Source: Saprospiraceae bacterium (GTDB lineage Bacteria; Bacteroidota; Bacteroidia; Chitinophagales; Saprospiraceae). Taken from it: a DNA stretch of 64,000 bases. The position numbers were made by a program, and so were the translations under genes. The notes below the pieces were generated by a model. That model was not told where the DNA came from. It did not search any database and saw only the letters and a program-made list of their open reading frames with translations. Numbering within the stretch: the stretch's first letter is position 1; the number at the start of each line of letters is the position of its first letter. This document shows, in pieces, positions 28,228-36,137 of the stretch. The stretch is taken from the NCBI GenBank assembly GCA_016714895.1, contig JADKBV010000001.1, positions 620,001-684,000 of the forward strand. The letters run 5' to 3'.

Positions 28228-28779
28228 CTATTCCAAATCAGAATGTCTGAAGAAACTGAATATGGTGGTACCATAGTTTCTCTCTTCAACATAACATTTG
28301 TGTGTTTTAAAATCATGGTTGGGATTATGCTCCAGGATAAACAAACCATCAGGCCTAAGAATTGATGTTGAAAAAATCACATCAGGTATGGCATTCAGAT
28401 TAGGAAGCGGATAAGGTGGTCCCGCAAAAATATAATCAAATGAACTCTGATTATTTTTAATAAAATCAAAAACGTCGCCTTTGTGAATATGTAATTGGTT
28501 TTCAATATCCAGCTCGTTTGCTATTTTTTTTACAAACTGTACACATCCCGGAAATTTATCCACATAGGTAGCATCGGTACAACCCCGTGAAATAAATTCA
28601 TAACAATGGTTTCCCGTTCCTCCAAATAGATCCAGCATTTTAGTATCTTCAAAATCAATCCTGTTTTGAAGAATATTAAATAACCCTTCTTTTGCAAAAT
28701 CTGTAGTTGGTCTTGTTGGCCAATTTTTTGCAGGAGGTATAAATCGCCTGCCTTTAAATCGTCCGCTTATAATTCGCAT
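28228..28779 (-). CDS. rsmD: 16S rRNA (guanine966-N2)-methyltransferase RsmD
   Basis: A 183-residue SAM methyltransferase. The N-terminus MRIISGRFKGRRFIPP and RPTTDFAKEGLFNIL are diagnostic for RsmD; MLDLFGGTGNHCYEFISRG is SAM motif I, and YVDKFPGCVQFVKKI follows. Motif IV reads FAGPPYPLP: the usual Asp/Asn before PPY/PPF is Gly here, which may affect base positioning. It overlaps the DUF3822 gene by 26 bases, so the two are translationally coupled, the usual pairing in this phylum. Confidence 0.93.
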   Translation of the reverse strand: MRIISGRFKGRRFIPPAKNWPTRPTTDFAKEGLFNILQNRIDFEDTKMLDLFGGTGNHCYEFISRGCTDATYVDKFPGCVQFVKKIANELDIENQLHIHKGDVFDFIKNNQSSFDYIFAGPPYPLPNLNAIPDVIFSTSILRPDGLFILEHNPNHDFKTHKCYVEERNYGTTIFSFFRHSDLE

Positions 28780-29461
28780 ATAACATCAGATATTTATCAA
28801 AAAATAAAATGTCTGCAACCTGATTATTTATGACAAATTCTGTCTTTTTTTCATTGAGGAAACGTATTTCACTATAATAATTTTTTAAAGTTTTTAGTAC
28901 CCTCGAATCTTTGTCCATTTCACCCGAAAAAATCATTTCAGGATTTACTTCATTATCGAGAACTTCTTTTTGAATCATGGACAAATTATAGTGCACATCA
29001 GCTTCATTTTCAAATATTAACTTATTATAAAACAAGAACTTATTTTTTCTTTTGATATATACATGCATGTATTTGTATTCAAAATCTACATGGAATACAT
29101 CCTCATAATCAAGCCAAAAATCATTCAAAAGACCAGAGTAGTGACCATATTGGAATTGATAATGACCTGATAATCTCGCCGATATGATTGGTTTGATTCC
29201 AAAATAACAAAAAATATTCTGGGGTATCCAATTTTCTTTATAAGTCTGACACAACATGAAAGAAGGAAGACCTGAAACCATTTCATCATCCTGTCCACTT
29301 AAATGAACTAAAGGAAGATCTTTAGAGACAACAAACCAGGTTTTATTTTTAAAATCATCCAAAAAAGAAAAATCACCTTCGTTTACAAGAGGTTTTGTAA
29401 CAAAACCTGAGGTATCACCATCAAAAAAACAAAATTGCCATTCTGATCGGGAAACGAACAA
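28754..29461 (-). CDS. DUF3822 family protein
   Basis: About 235 residues, recognised as DUF3822 from its pairing with rsmD and its order of strands (SEWQFCFFDGD, LLNDFWLDYEDVFHVDFEYKYMHVYIKRKNKFLFYN, and the tail QVADILFFDKYLMLYANYKR). The family looks like an actin/ASKHA-type remnant with no known function. The TTG at 29461 is the only standard start. However, the frame stays open for 19 further codons up to the stop of the upstream gene (QILSLHTHIPKEKNPF), and this extension reads like real protein, so a rare start such as ATT 29506 cannot be excluded. Confidence 0.75.
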   Translation of the reverse strand: MFVSRSEWQFCFFDGDTSGFVTKPLVNEGDFSFLDDFKNKTWFVVSKDLPLVHLSGQDDEMVSGLPSFMLCQTYKENWIPQNIFCYFGIKPIISARLSGHYQFQYGHYSGLLNDFWLDYEDVFHVDFEYKYMHVYIKRKNKFLFYNKLIFENEADVHYNLSMIQKEVLDNEVNPEMIFSGEMDKDSRVLKTLKNYYSEIRFLNEKKTEFVINNQVADILFFDKYLMLYANYKRTI

Positions 29462-29518
29462 AAAGGGATTTTTTTCTTTCGGAATATGGGTGTGTAGAGA
29501 CAGAATCTGATATTTAAA

Positions 29519-30106
29519 TTACCAGTTTCCTGCAGTACTGGCAGAATTCAAATCTCCAAATTTTAATGCTTTCTCCGGATCATACAAAGCATCATATTTT
29601 TTGTATTTTGGGCTGGAAAACTCTCCCATAAAGTCCTTGTATTTGGTTCCGACCTCGACCACATACACTTTTGAGTTTTGTTGCGTGATTGTGTCTGCCT
29701 CAATTGTAAACATTTTACCTTCGCCAAATGGAATATATCGTAATGAGTCCAGATTGACCGCACCACCCAATAGATTGAATAACGAGTCTTTGGCAGGTTT
29801 TTTAATAACTGTTCGGATAAATTTATCCTGATTTGTAGGATCAGTCGGATCAGCTTCCAATTTTTCCAGAGTAACGTCTGCCGTCATTAATACTTTTGTT
29901 AAGGTATCAAAACTTCCGGCATAACTCCCTTTAATGGCTCTGTACAACTCCTGAGAAGTCTGTATTTTTTTTAATACTTCCACTACAGCATCTTTACGTT
30001 TGCTCTTTTCTTCCTGAAAAGCAATAGGATCCTGAATGGACTTATATAACCAATAACCTAAAAATAAAGCTAAAAAAACAAGAACGATGTTGATTATCTT
30101 ACTCAT
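29519..30106 (-). CDS. membrane-anchored conserved protein of unknown function
   Basis: A 195-residue protein with one N-terminal membrane segment (MSKIINIVLVFLALFLGYWLY), and a soluble rest outside the cytoplasm. A helical part (AVVEVLKKIQTSQELYRAIKGSYAGSFDTL) is followed by strands and a terminal Tyr/Lys-rich region. The helix-then-strand layout with an early hydrophobic segment recalls a pseudopilin-like fold, but no prepilin cleavage site is visible. It is read just before DUF3822 (stop directly adjacent to the open frame of that gene). Function unknown. Confidence 0.7.
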   Translation of the reverse strand: MSKIINIVLVFLALFLGYWLYKSIQDPIAFQEEKSKRKDAVVEVLKKIQTSQELYRAIKGSYAGSFDTLTKVLMTADVTLEKLEADPTDPTNQDKFIRTVIKKPAKDSLFNLLGGAVNLDSLRYIPFGEGKMFTIEADTITQQNSKVYVVEVGTKYKDFMGEFSSPKYKKYDALYDPEKALKFGDLNSASTAGNW

Positions 30107-30237
30107 ATTATAATATTATTTTAATCCTTTATATGTGAAACAACAATAAGATGCTAAAATCTGTTCATTTGGTGTATAAAGCACAAAAATATTATTTCTT
30201 CTCATATTTATACCTGAAATTTCAAAATTTACTTCAA

Positions 30238-31266
30238 TTGGTTAAAAAAAATATCATTTTGGCTATAGAATCTTCTTGTGATGACACAGGAGCTTCTGTT
30301 ATATCGGATGGTAAAGTACTTAGTAATTGTATTGCGAATCAAAACATTCACGAACGCTACGGAGGTGTCATTCCTGAAGTAGCATCCAGACAGCATCAGG
30401 AAAATATTGTTCCTGTTGTGGATCAGGCAATCCTTACTGCAGGTATTTCATTACAAGATATATCAGCCATAGCTATTACCAAAGGTCCCGGATTGATGGG
30501 AAGTTTATTGGTCGGGGTATCCTTTGCAAAAGCGATGGCTATGACCTTGCAAGTACCCTTAATCGAAGTCCATCACATGCAGGCACACATATTGGCACAT
30601 TTTGCCAGTGAACATAAACCTGAATTTCCTTTTTTATGCCTTACTGTTTCGGGGGGACACACTCAAATCGTTTTAGTAAAAAACTATCTTGATATGGAAA
30701 TTTTAGGTGAAACCAGAGATGATGCTGCCGGTGAAGCATTCGATAAAACGGGAAAAATGTTGGGTTTGCCTTATCCGGCAGGTCCACATATTGATAAACT
30801 AGCTCAACAAGGCCAATGGAAATATCATTTTCCGGTTCCCAATATTCCGGAACTGGATTTTAGTTTTAGTGGTTTTAAAACATCCGTATTATATTTTTTA
30901 CAAAAAGAGATGAAAAAAGATGATACATTTATTAAAAACAACCTTTCAGATCTTTGTAACTCCGTTCAATCTGCCATTGTGGAGATATTAATCAAAAAGC
31001 TTGAGAAAGCCGTGACTTTGTATCCGGTGAGGCATATAGCTTTAGCAGGTGGCGTCTCTGCCAATTCAGCGTTACGGCAATCATTTTCAACATTCGGAAA
31101 AAAACATCAGCTGGAAGTATATATACCTGATTTTGAATATTGTACTGATAATGCTGCGATGATTGGCATCACTGGTTACTATAAATACCTGGCGCATGAA
31201 TTTTCAGATCTGAAAATCACTCCCGATCCTAAGTTTGAAATGAGACAAGTCGGGTCAAAGATATAA
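30238..31266 (+). CDS. tsaD: tRNA N6-adenosine threonylcarbamoyltransferase TsaD
   Basis: About 342 residues of the Kae1/TsaD family, which transfers the threonylcarbamoyl group to A37 of ANN-decoding tRNAs with TsaB and TsaE. Marks: ILAIESSCDDTGASVI at the N-terminus, the metal motif VHHMQAHILAH, TVSGGHTQIVLV, LGETRDDAAGEAFDKTGKMLG, and the late LAGGVSANSALR and FEYCTDNAAMIG. An open frame reaches back to ATG 30151, but the added 29 residues are unlike the family. TTG 30238 gives MVKKNIILAIES, the usual start. Confidence 0.94.
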   Translation: MVKKNIILAIESSCDDTGASVISDGKVLSNCIANQNIHERYGGVIPEVASRQHQENIVPVVDQAILTAGISLQDISAIAITKGPGLMGSLLVGVSFAKAMAMTLQVPLIEVHHMQAHILAHFASEHKPEFPFLCLTVSGGHTQIVLVKNYLDMEILGETRDDAAGEAFDKTGKMLGLPYPAGPHIDKLAQQGQWKYHFPVPNIPELDFSFSGFKTSVLYFLQKEMKKDDTFIKNNLSDLCNSVQSAIVEILIKKLEKAVTLYPVRHIALAGGVSANSALRQSFSTFGKKHQLEVYIPDFEYCTDNAAMIGITGYYKYLAHEFSDLKITPDPKFEMRQVGSKI

Positions 31267-31273
31267 AATGTAG

Positions 31274-31301
31274 TAAGATTTAACTCAAACCGGAAATCTT
31301 A
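31274..31301 (+). terminator. possible weak terminator between tsaD and the pseudouridine synthase
   Basis: TAAGATTT (31274-31281) pairs with AAATCTTA (31294-31301) around a 12-base loop, between two convergent genes. Stem is AT-rich and the following T-run is poor, so confidence is low. Confidence 0.3.
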
Positions 31302-31311
31302 TTATATTATG

Positions 31312-32007
31312 TCAACGTTCACATTTGTGAAGTGATAATTTTTCAAGTATAAACAAAAAATCATCCCCAGGTAAGTGAGAAACCATTATTTTTTCATTAC
31401 CTTCTAACATTGGTAAAGTGATTTGCCAGGCATGCAAAAACATTCTTGTCATATTCCATTCAGAAAGAAAAAATCGGTTTTGTTTGCTACATCCGTATGG
31501 TCTGTCTCCGATAATCGGATATCTCAGATGAGAAAGATGTCTTCGAATCTGATGTTGTCTACCGGTGACAGGTTGCGCTTCTATCAAACTGTATCTTGAT
31601 GTGACAAACTTATCAGAAGAAGACTTTTGGATTTCGCTCCGGCAAATTGTTTTACATAATGTCAAGGCATCCTGTGAGTCTCCACGTTCTGTATCTAAAG
31701 GGGTGTTTACTTCAAAGGAATCCGGTGTGTATCCCCTTACTATGGCTACGTATTTTTTTACAACTTCTTTATTCATAAATTTTTGTGAATAAAAACGGTG
31801 TGCATCCATTGATTTTGCCATAACCAGAATACCTGATGTTTTTCGGTCAAGCCGGTGAACAGGGTACACTCGTTGACCAATCTGGTCTCTCAGCAATTGT
31901 AAAACGATCCATTCACTTTTGGCATCATATGACGATTTATGTACAAAATAGCCATTTGGCTTATCAATGATGATGATATTTTCGTCCTCATAAAGGATTG
32001 TAAACAT
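31312..32007 (-). CDS. RluA-family pseudouridine synthase (TruC-like)
   Basis: A 231-residue RluA-type enzyme without an S4 domain, as in TruC, which makes pseudouridine 65 in tRNA. The catalytic motif is VYPVHRLDRKTSGILV with the aspartate at residue 54. TVTGRQHQIRRHL-type motif II is present (as PVTGRQHQIRRHLSHL), followed by HPIIGD-like YPIIGDRPYG. The N-terminal YEDENIIIIDKPNG strand fits too. Exact RNA target is inferred from length and lack of S4. It converges with tsaD. Confidence 0.88.
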   Translation of the reverse strand: MFTILYEDENIIIIDKPNGYFVHKSSYDAKSEWIVLQLLRDQIGQRVYPVHRLDRKTSGILVMAKSMDAHRFYSQKFMNKEVVKKYVAIVRGYTPDSFEVNTPLDTERGDSQDALTLCKTICRSEIQKSSSDKFVTSRYSLIEAQPVTGRQHQIRRHLSHLRYPIIGDRPYGCSKQNRFFLSEWNMTRMFLHAWQITLPMLEGNEKIMVSHLPGDDFLFILEKLSLHKCER

Positions 32008-32125
32008 GGTTTTGAATTTAAATTTAACTTAAAATGAGTAGGGGTTAACCCTGAATATACATCAGTGAATTCCTCTATTTTAATGTTAAAATACACTTAA
32101 AAGATTAAATATCTGCTATTTATAA

Positions 32126-32156
32126 TTGACTTTTACGTTATATATACATATCTTTA
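32126..32156 (+). promoter_or_regulatory. near-consensus promoter before a 22-codon ORF
   Basis: TTG at 32126-32128, 20 bases, then TATCTTTA at 32149-32156, one mismatch from TAnnTTTG. Spacing is ideal. Confidence 0.4.
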
Positions 32157-32172
32157 TCCTAAATTATTACCC

Positions 32173-32241
32173 ATGATCATATTTAGTATTGCATTGATAT
32201 TGCTCATCGCATTTGGTGACAGTATCCTTAAAGAGGCTTAA
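32173..32241 (+). CDS. possible 22-residue hydrophobic micropeptide
   Basis: An ATG frame coding for 22 residues: a hydrophobic stretch MIIFSIALILLIAFG followed by the polar tail DSILKEA. It could be a single-pass membrane peptide. It is framed by a near-consensus promoter about 17 bases before the ATG and a strong GC-rich hairpin 6 bases after the stop, so it forms a tidy unit of about 115 bases. Nothing is recognised by homology, and the transcript could instead be a non-coding RNA. Confidence 0.35.
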   Translation: MIIFSIALILLIAFGDSILKEA

Positions 32242-32247
32242 AAAAGA

Positions 32248-32279
32248 GGGCTGGTGTGGCGGAGACATCAGCCCTTTTC
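32248..32279. terminator. bidirectional hairpin terminator between the micropeptide unit and serA
   Basis: GGGCTGGTG (32248-32256) pairs with CATCAGCCC (32266-32274), one G-U wobble, followed by TTTT on the + strand and preceded by AAAAAGAG, which gives CTCTTTTT on the minus strand. It can end transcripts from both sides. Confidence 0.7.
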
Positions 32280-32385
32280 TATGATTACTTTAAAAATCAC
32301 GTTTTACAATCTTATTCCACTAAAAAAAATACTGACAATACAATTATAAATAATATACCTTTGGGGTCATGATACCTTCAGAAAA

Positions 32386-33336
32386 TTAATGATTTTTCAA
32401 GAGTGCTTCCACCATTTTTTCTCCCAATTCAACACCAATATTATTCTGAGCTTCAATCGTTGATGCTCCGATATGCGGCGTTGTCGAAATTGAGGCATGA
32501 ATCAACAGTCTGTTATCCGGAGTAGGTTCGTTATGAAAAACATCCAGACCTGCCATGTGTACTTTACCTTGCATTAATTGATTCAAAAGTGCCGACTCAT
32601 CGACTGACTCACCTCTGCTTGCATTTAAAATGATCACTCCCTGTTTCATCTTACTGAAAGCTTGGTCATCCAAGACAGGTTTGTCCAATGAAGGAATATG
32701 TAAAGAAAGATAATCAGAATGACTCAATACGGCATCCAAATTTGTCGTGATCAACTTGTATGACAAATCTAACATTTTATCACCAACTTGTATTTCTGCT
32801 GATTCCACAAAAGGGTCATAAGCCATTACTTTCATTCCGAATCCAAGTGCAAGACTAGCCAATTCTCTGCCGATACGTCCCAAGCCTAAAATCCCCATGG
32901 TCTTCCCTGTCATTTCCTGACCTTTTGCGTATTTTTTCTTTAAATTTGAAAATTCAACCGAACCTTTGGCTGGCATTTCAAGATGGGCAAGATGTAAAAA
33001 CCTGGAAAGAGATAAGGCATGTGCAAATACCAATTCTGCAACTGAACGCGAGGATGCTGCAGGTGTATTTACGATTTTAATACCTTTACTTTGTGCATAT
33101 TCGACGTCGATATTATCCAGCCCTACTCCACCCCGACCTATCACTTTCAGGTTTGGACAGGCATCGATAAGTTCTTTTCTGACTTTGGTATTGCTTCTGA
33201 CACAGATTGCATCATACAAAGGCAAAACTTTAAAAAGTTCTTCCTGGCTGACTGCATTCGTATCTACTTCTATACCCGCATCTTCCATTATTTTTTTTCC
33301 AATCTCTTCAATACCATCATTAACAAGGACTTTCAT
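32386..33336 (-). CDS. serA: D-3-phosphoglycerate dehydrogenase-like 2-hydroxyacid dehydrogenase
   Basis: A 316-residue NAD-dependent D-2-hydroxyacid dehydrogenase, short SerA type without ACT/regulatory domain. NAD motif GKTMGILGLGRIGRELA near residue 145; IGRGGVGLDNIDVEYAQSKGI and VVNTPAASSRSVAELVFAH-like (IVNTPAASSRSVAEL) are typical of SerA; the catalytic Arg lies in ILNASRGESVDESAL and the His in STTPHIGASTIEAQ. It would make 3-phosphohydroxypyruvate for serine, but SerA versus another hydroxyacid dehydrogenase cannot be decided from sequence alone. Serine would feed the cystathionine enzyme at 26.8 kb. Confidence 0.85.
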   Translation of the reverse strand: MKVLVNDGIEEIGKKIMEDAGIEVDTNAVSQEELFKVLPLYDAICVRSNTKVRKELIDACPNLKVIGRGGVGLDNIDVEYAQSKGIKIVNTPAASSRSVAELVFAHALSLSRFLHLAHLEMPAKGSVEFSNLKKKYAKGQEMTGKTMGILGLGRIGRELASLALGFGMKVMAYDPFVESAEIQVGDKMLDLSYKLITTNLDAVLSHSDYLSLHIPSLDKPVLDDQAFSKMKQGVIILNASRGESVDESALLNQLMQGKVHMAGLDVFHNEPTPDNRLLIHASISTTPHIGASTIEAQNNIGVELGEKMVEALLKNH

Positions 33337-33482
33337 ATATAAATTTTAAAATTGTAACATAACGACAAACAACACAATCATAAAACAATGTAAATCAATA
33401 CACTATGACTCCAAAGTTGAACAAAACTATAAATAAACCATCTTTCTCATGATAAAATTCATGGAAGATGCTGACTTTCCGT

Positions 33483-33490
33483 TAATTTTG
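33483..33490 (+). promoter_or_regulatory. -7 promoter element of the alpha/beta hydrolase gene
   Basis: TAATTTTG matches TAnnTTTG, 88 bases before ATG 33579; no clear -33 TTG. Confidence 0.35.
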
Positions 33491-33578
33491 ACACAAAATT
33501 AAACATACCTGTTAGTGTAACCTAATTTTATAAATCGTAAAAAGAATATAAGCAGGTATTTAACATAAATTTTACAAA

Positions 33579-34415
33579 ATGAAGTCACACATTTCCTATA
33601 AAGTTAAAAAATATTTTTTTGATAAAATCTTTACCCGTGGAAAATTGTATCACCACGACCCTTTACTGTATGCAGGCATGACCGCCTTTAAAGAACCTGA
33701 AAGAAACATTGCCGGATCATATGCTATGTCCAATGAAGTCAGAAATATGAACCATATGGTCATTTTGGCTCATCCTTACCTTGCTGCTGCAAAATCATTT
33801 TTTCTTAAAGAAAATCACGTAAAGGAATATATAAAACGAGGTTATGATGTTGTCATTTTTGATTTTAATGGTTTTGGTGAGTCCGATTTTATTGACTTTG
33901 ATTTTTACAAAGACATTCTGGCCGTTTTTACATGGGCGAAAGAACAGTTTAAGCCGGATGCGATCACAGTACATGGCATCTCCTTCGGTGCTTCTCAAAT
34001 CGTAAGAGCAGCCGGAAGAAACCTGCTTCCGAACATCAAAATAATCATTGAAAATTGTTTGGACAACAGTATCCATTATTTCAAGGTAAGAAATCAAAAG
34101 CTGTACTATTTTTTAAAGATCGTTTATCTGATAAACCCTGAGGCAAAAAAAGAAGCTGATTTTGTCGGAATGGTTAAAAATATTCAAAATGTATCAAAAA
34201 TATTATATATATATTGCAATAACGACCGTCTCACCACGACAAATATGGGTATGAAGCTTGTACAAAAGACAGTGGCACCCTATGTATATCTGGAGTGTCC
34301 GGGAGAACATCTGAAAGCAATTCTTGATACAGAAAACTATATGAACTTCATCAACGATAATATCGACCAAATAGAAATATTGCCCGTGAGAACAATTGAT
34401 TTTTCAGATACATAA
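33579..34415 (+). CDS. alpha/beta hydrolase
   Basis: A 278-residue cytoplasmic alpha/beta hydrolase. Oxyanion strand MVILAHPYLAAAKSF (about 60-74), DVVIFDFNGFGESDF after it, the nucleophile elbow VHGISFGAS with Ser135, an acid candidate in YIYCNNDRLTT (Asp near 217) and the final His in CPGEHLKAI. The order and spacing fit an esterase, lipase or peptidase-like enzyme. Substrate is not predictable. It stands alone between serA (divergent) and arginine deiminase (same strand, own promoter). Confidence 0.85.
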   Translation: MKSHISYKVKKYFFDKIFTRGKLYHHDPLLYAGMTAFKEPERNIAGSYAMSNEVRNMNHMVILAHPYLAAAKSFFLKENHVKEYIKRGYDVVIFDFNGFGESDFIDFDFYKDILAVFTWAKEQFKPDAITVHGISFGASQIVRAAGRNLLPNIKIIIENCLDNSIHYFKVRNQKLYYFLKIVYLINPEAKKEADFVGMVKNIQNVSKILYIYCNNDRLTTTNMGMKLVQKTVAPYVYLECPGEHLKAILDTENYMNFINDNIDQIEILPVRTIDFSDT

Positions 34416-34438
34416 AAATATTCTGACCAAATTTTTAC

Positions 34439-34446
34439 TACCTTTG
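34439..34446 (+). promoter_or_regulatory. -7 promoter element of the arginine deiminase operon
   Basis: TACCTTTG matches TAnnTTTG, 23 bases before ATG 34470, the usual distance. Confidence 0.55.
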
Positions 34447-34469
34447 CACTTTAACCAAACGATTTTTAT

Positions 34470-35723
34470 ATGATAAACGTGTATTCTGAAATAGCCCCAC
34501 TTAAAAAAGTTATTATTCACAGACCTGATGAAGGCATAGCACGTATTTCTCCCAAAAAAGCTGAAGAATTACTTTTTGACGACATCGTCCATTTACCTCA
34601 AATGCGGGAAGAACATGATATATTCCGGCGTGTTCTTCAATTAATAATCGGCAAAGAAAACGTATTGGATACCCAAACCCTAATTGAGGAAGGTTTTAAA
34701 GCCAGTCCGGAAATTAAAGAAGAATTATTACGCAAAATCGTTGATTACGAAGAACTTCCCGAAACAGCATTTCATGAATTCACTAAAATGGAGGACAGTA
34801 TACTAACGAAAATACTGATCACCGGTTTTCACCATGAAAGCGAAACCATATATTTTGACCCTATACCAAATTTTATATTCACCCGAGACGTCGCTGTGGT
34901 CGTAAAAGACTGTGTTATCATTACAAAAGCAGCAAAAATTGCGAGACATAGAGAAAACTTATTAACCAGATTTATATTTTATGCTCATCCTCTGTTCAAA
35001 AATCTTTCCGGTGAAGACAGGATCATCAACCTCAATCATCTGGACAAATTTCCGCCGAGCAAAAAGGGAGAAGTTGTCAGCATGGAAGGCGGTGATGTTA
35101 TGATGCTCAACGAAGACTTTTTATTGATTGGTTGTTCCGAAAGAACTACAAATTATGCAATCGAACAGGTAAAAAATGAAGTATTCAGAAGAGGGTTGAT
35201 CAAAAATGTAGCCCAAATAAATATCCCTTCAGAACGAAGTTTTATGCATATCGACACCCTTTTCACTTTGATTGACAAAGACGAAATAGTTTGTTATAAA
35301 CCAATTATTTTTGATGGTATCAGTTCCAATGTAAAAGTATTCAGGTCAAACGGAACTGAAGCTGTTTATGATTCTGTGCGCTCATTTATGCAAACGGAAA
35401 TCAATCCGGACATGAAATTTATTTACAGTGGAAAAGGAGAATCCCCGTATCAGGAAAGAGAACAATGGACGGACGGCTGTAATCTGGTAGCTTTAAAACC
35501 GGGAGTTGCATTAACCTATGACAGAAATCCTGTTACTGAGCAGGCGTTGAAAGAACAGGGATATACCATTATTCATGCCAGAAAATTACTGGAAGATGCT
35601 GCCAACGGAATTATAGACCCTAAAAAATTATCAAAAACAATTATAACCCTTCCCTCAAATGAATTGTCAAGAGCCCGAGGAGGATCACATTGTATGACCT
35701 GCCCGATTTTGAGAGAAAATTAG
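34470..35723 (+). CDS. arcA: arginine deiminase family protein
   Basis: A 417-residue amidinotransferase-superfamily enzyme that hydrolyses arginine to citrulline and ammonia. Marks: NVYSEIAPLKKVIIHRPDEGI, PNFIFTRDVAVVV (Asp of the FTRD motif), VVSMEGGDVMML (EGGD), FMHIDTLFTLID (His-Asp pair) and the catalytic Cys408 in ARGGSHCMTC at the C-terminus. No arcB, arcC or antiporter is nearby, so the complete energy pathway is not shown here; a role in arginine/polyamine turnover is equally possible. It leads a tight run: thioesterase, YihY, SurE. Confidence 0.92.
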   Translation: MINVYSEIAPLKKVIIHRPDEGIARISPKKAEELLFDDIVHLPQMREEHDIFRRVLQLIIGKENVLDTQTLIEEGFKASPEIKEELLRKIVDYEELPETAFHEFTKMEDSILTKILITGFHHESETIYFDPIPNFIFTRDVAVVVKDCVIITKAAKIARHRENLLTRFIFYAHPLFKNLSGEDRIINLNHLDKFPPSKKGEVVSMEGGDVMMLNEDFLLIGCSERTTNYAIEQVKNEVFRRGLIKNVAQINIPSERSFMHIDTLFTLIDKDEIVCYKPIIFDGISSNVKVFRSNGTEAVYDSVRSFMQTEINPDMKFIYSGKGESPYQEREQWTDGCNLVALKPGVALTYDRNPVTEQALKEQGYTIIHARKLLEDAANGIIDPKKLSKTIITLPSNELSRARGGSHCMTCPILREN

Positions 35724-35729
35724 CGCTTT

Positions 35730-36137
35730 ATGTATCAATTTGATTTTCCATACCGGGTTACATATGCGGATACAGATAAAATGGGATATTTGTATTACGG
35801 AAACTATGCTACCTTATATGAAATAGGCAGGGTTGAAACAATGAGAAGTCTTGGCATTTATTATAAAGAAATGGAACAATTACATCAGGTAATGATGCCT
35901 GTTGTATCCGTGGAAGCCCGCTATTTAAGACCTGCATTATATGATGATTTGTTGATCATCAGAACCATTATCCCTGAAATGCCGGGAAAACTGGTCACTT
36001 TTACAAGCGAAATTTATAATGCGGAACAAATATGTCTGCATAAAGCGACTGTTAAATTATTTTTTATTGATATGACATCACAGCTAAGAGTATCCTGCCC
36101 GGAATGGATGCAAGATATATTAAATAAACATATTTGA
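35730..36137 (+). CDS. acyl-CoA thioesterase, YbgC/4-hydroxybenzoyl-CoA type
   Basis: A 135-residue hot-dog-fold thioesterase. The motif YRVTYADTDKMGYLYYGNYATLYEIGR contains the catalytic Asp (ADTDKMGYLYYGNY) and is highly characteristic; VVSVEARYLRPALYDDLLII continues the fold. It hydrolyses acyl-CoA thioesters in the cytoplasm. It begins 6 bases after the deiminase stop, and its TGA stop overlaps the TTG start of the next gene. Confidence 0.9.
   Translation: MYQFDFPYRVTYADTDKMGYLYYGNYATLYEIGRVETMRSLGIYYKEMEQLHQVMMPVVSVEARYLRPALYDDLLIIRTIIPEMPGKLVTFTSEIYNAEQICLHKATVKLFFIDMTSQLRVSCPEWMQDILNKHI

Noticed and set aside
30151..30237. N-terminal extension of TsaD
   Set aside because: The 29 added residues have no counterpart in TsaD, whose conserved start is reproduced from TTG 30238.
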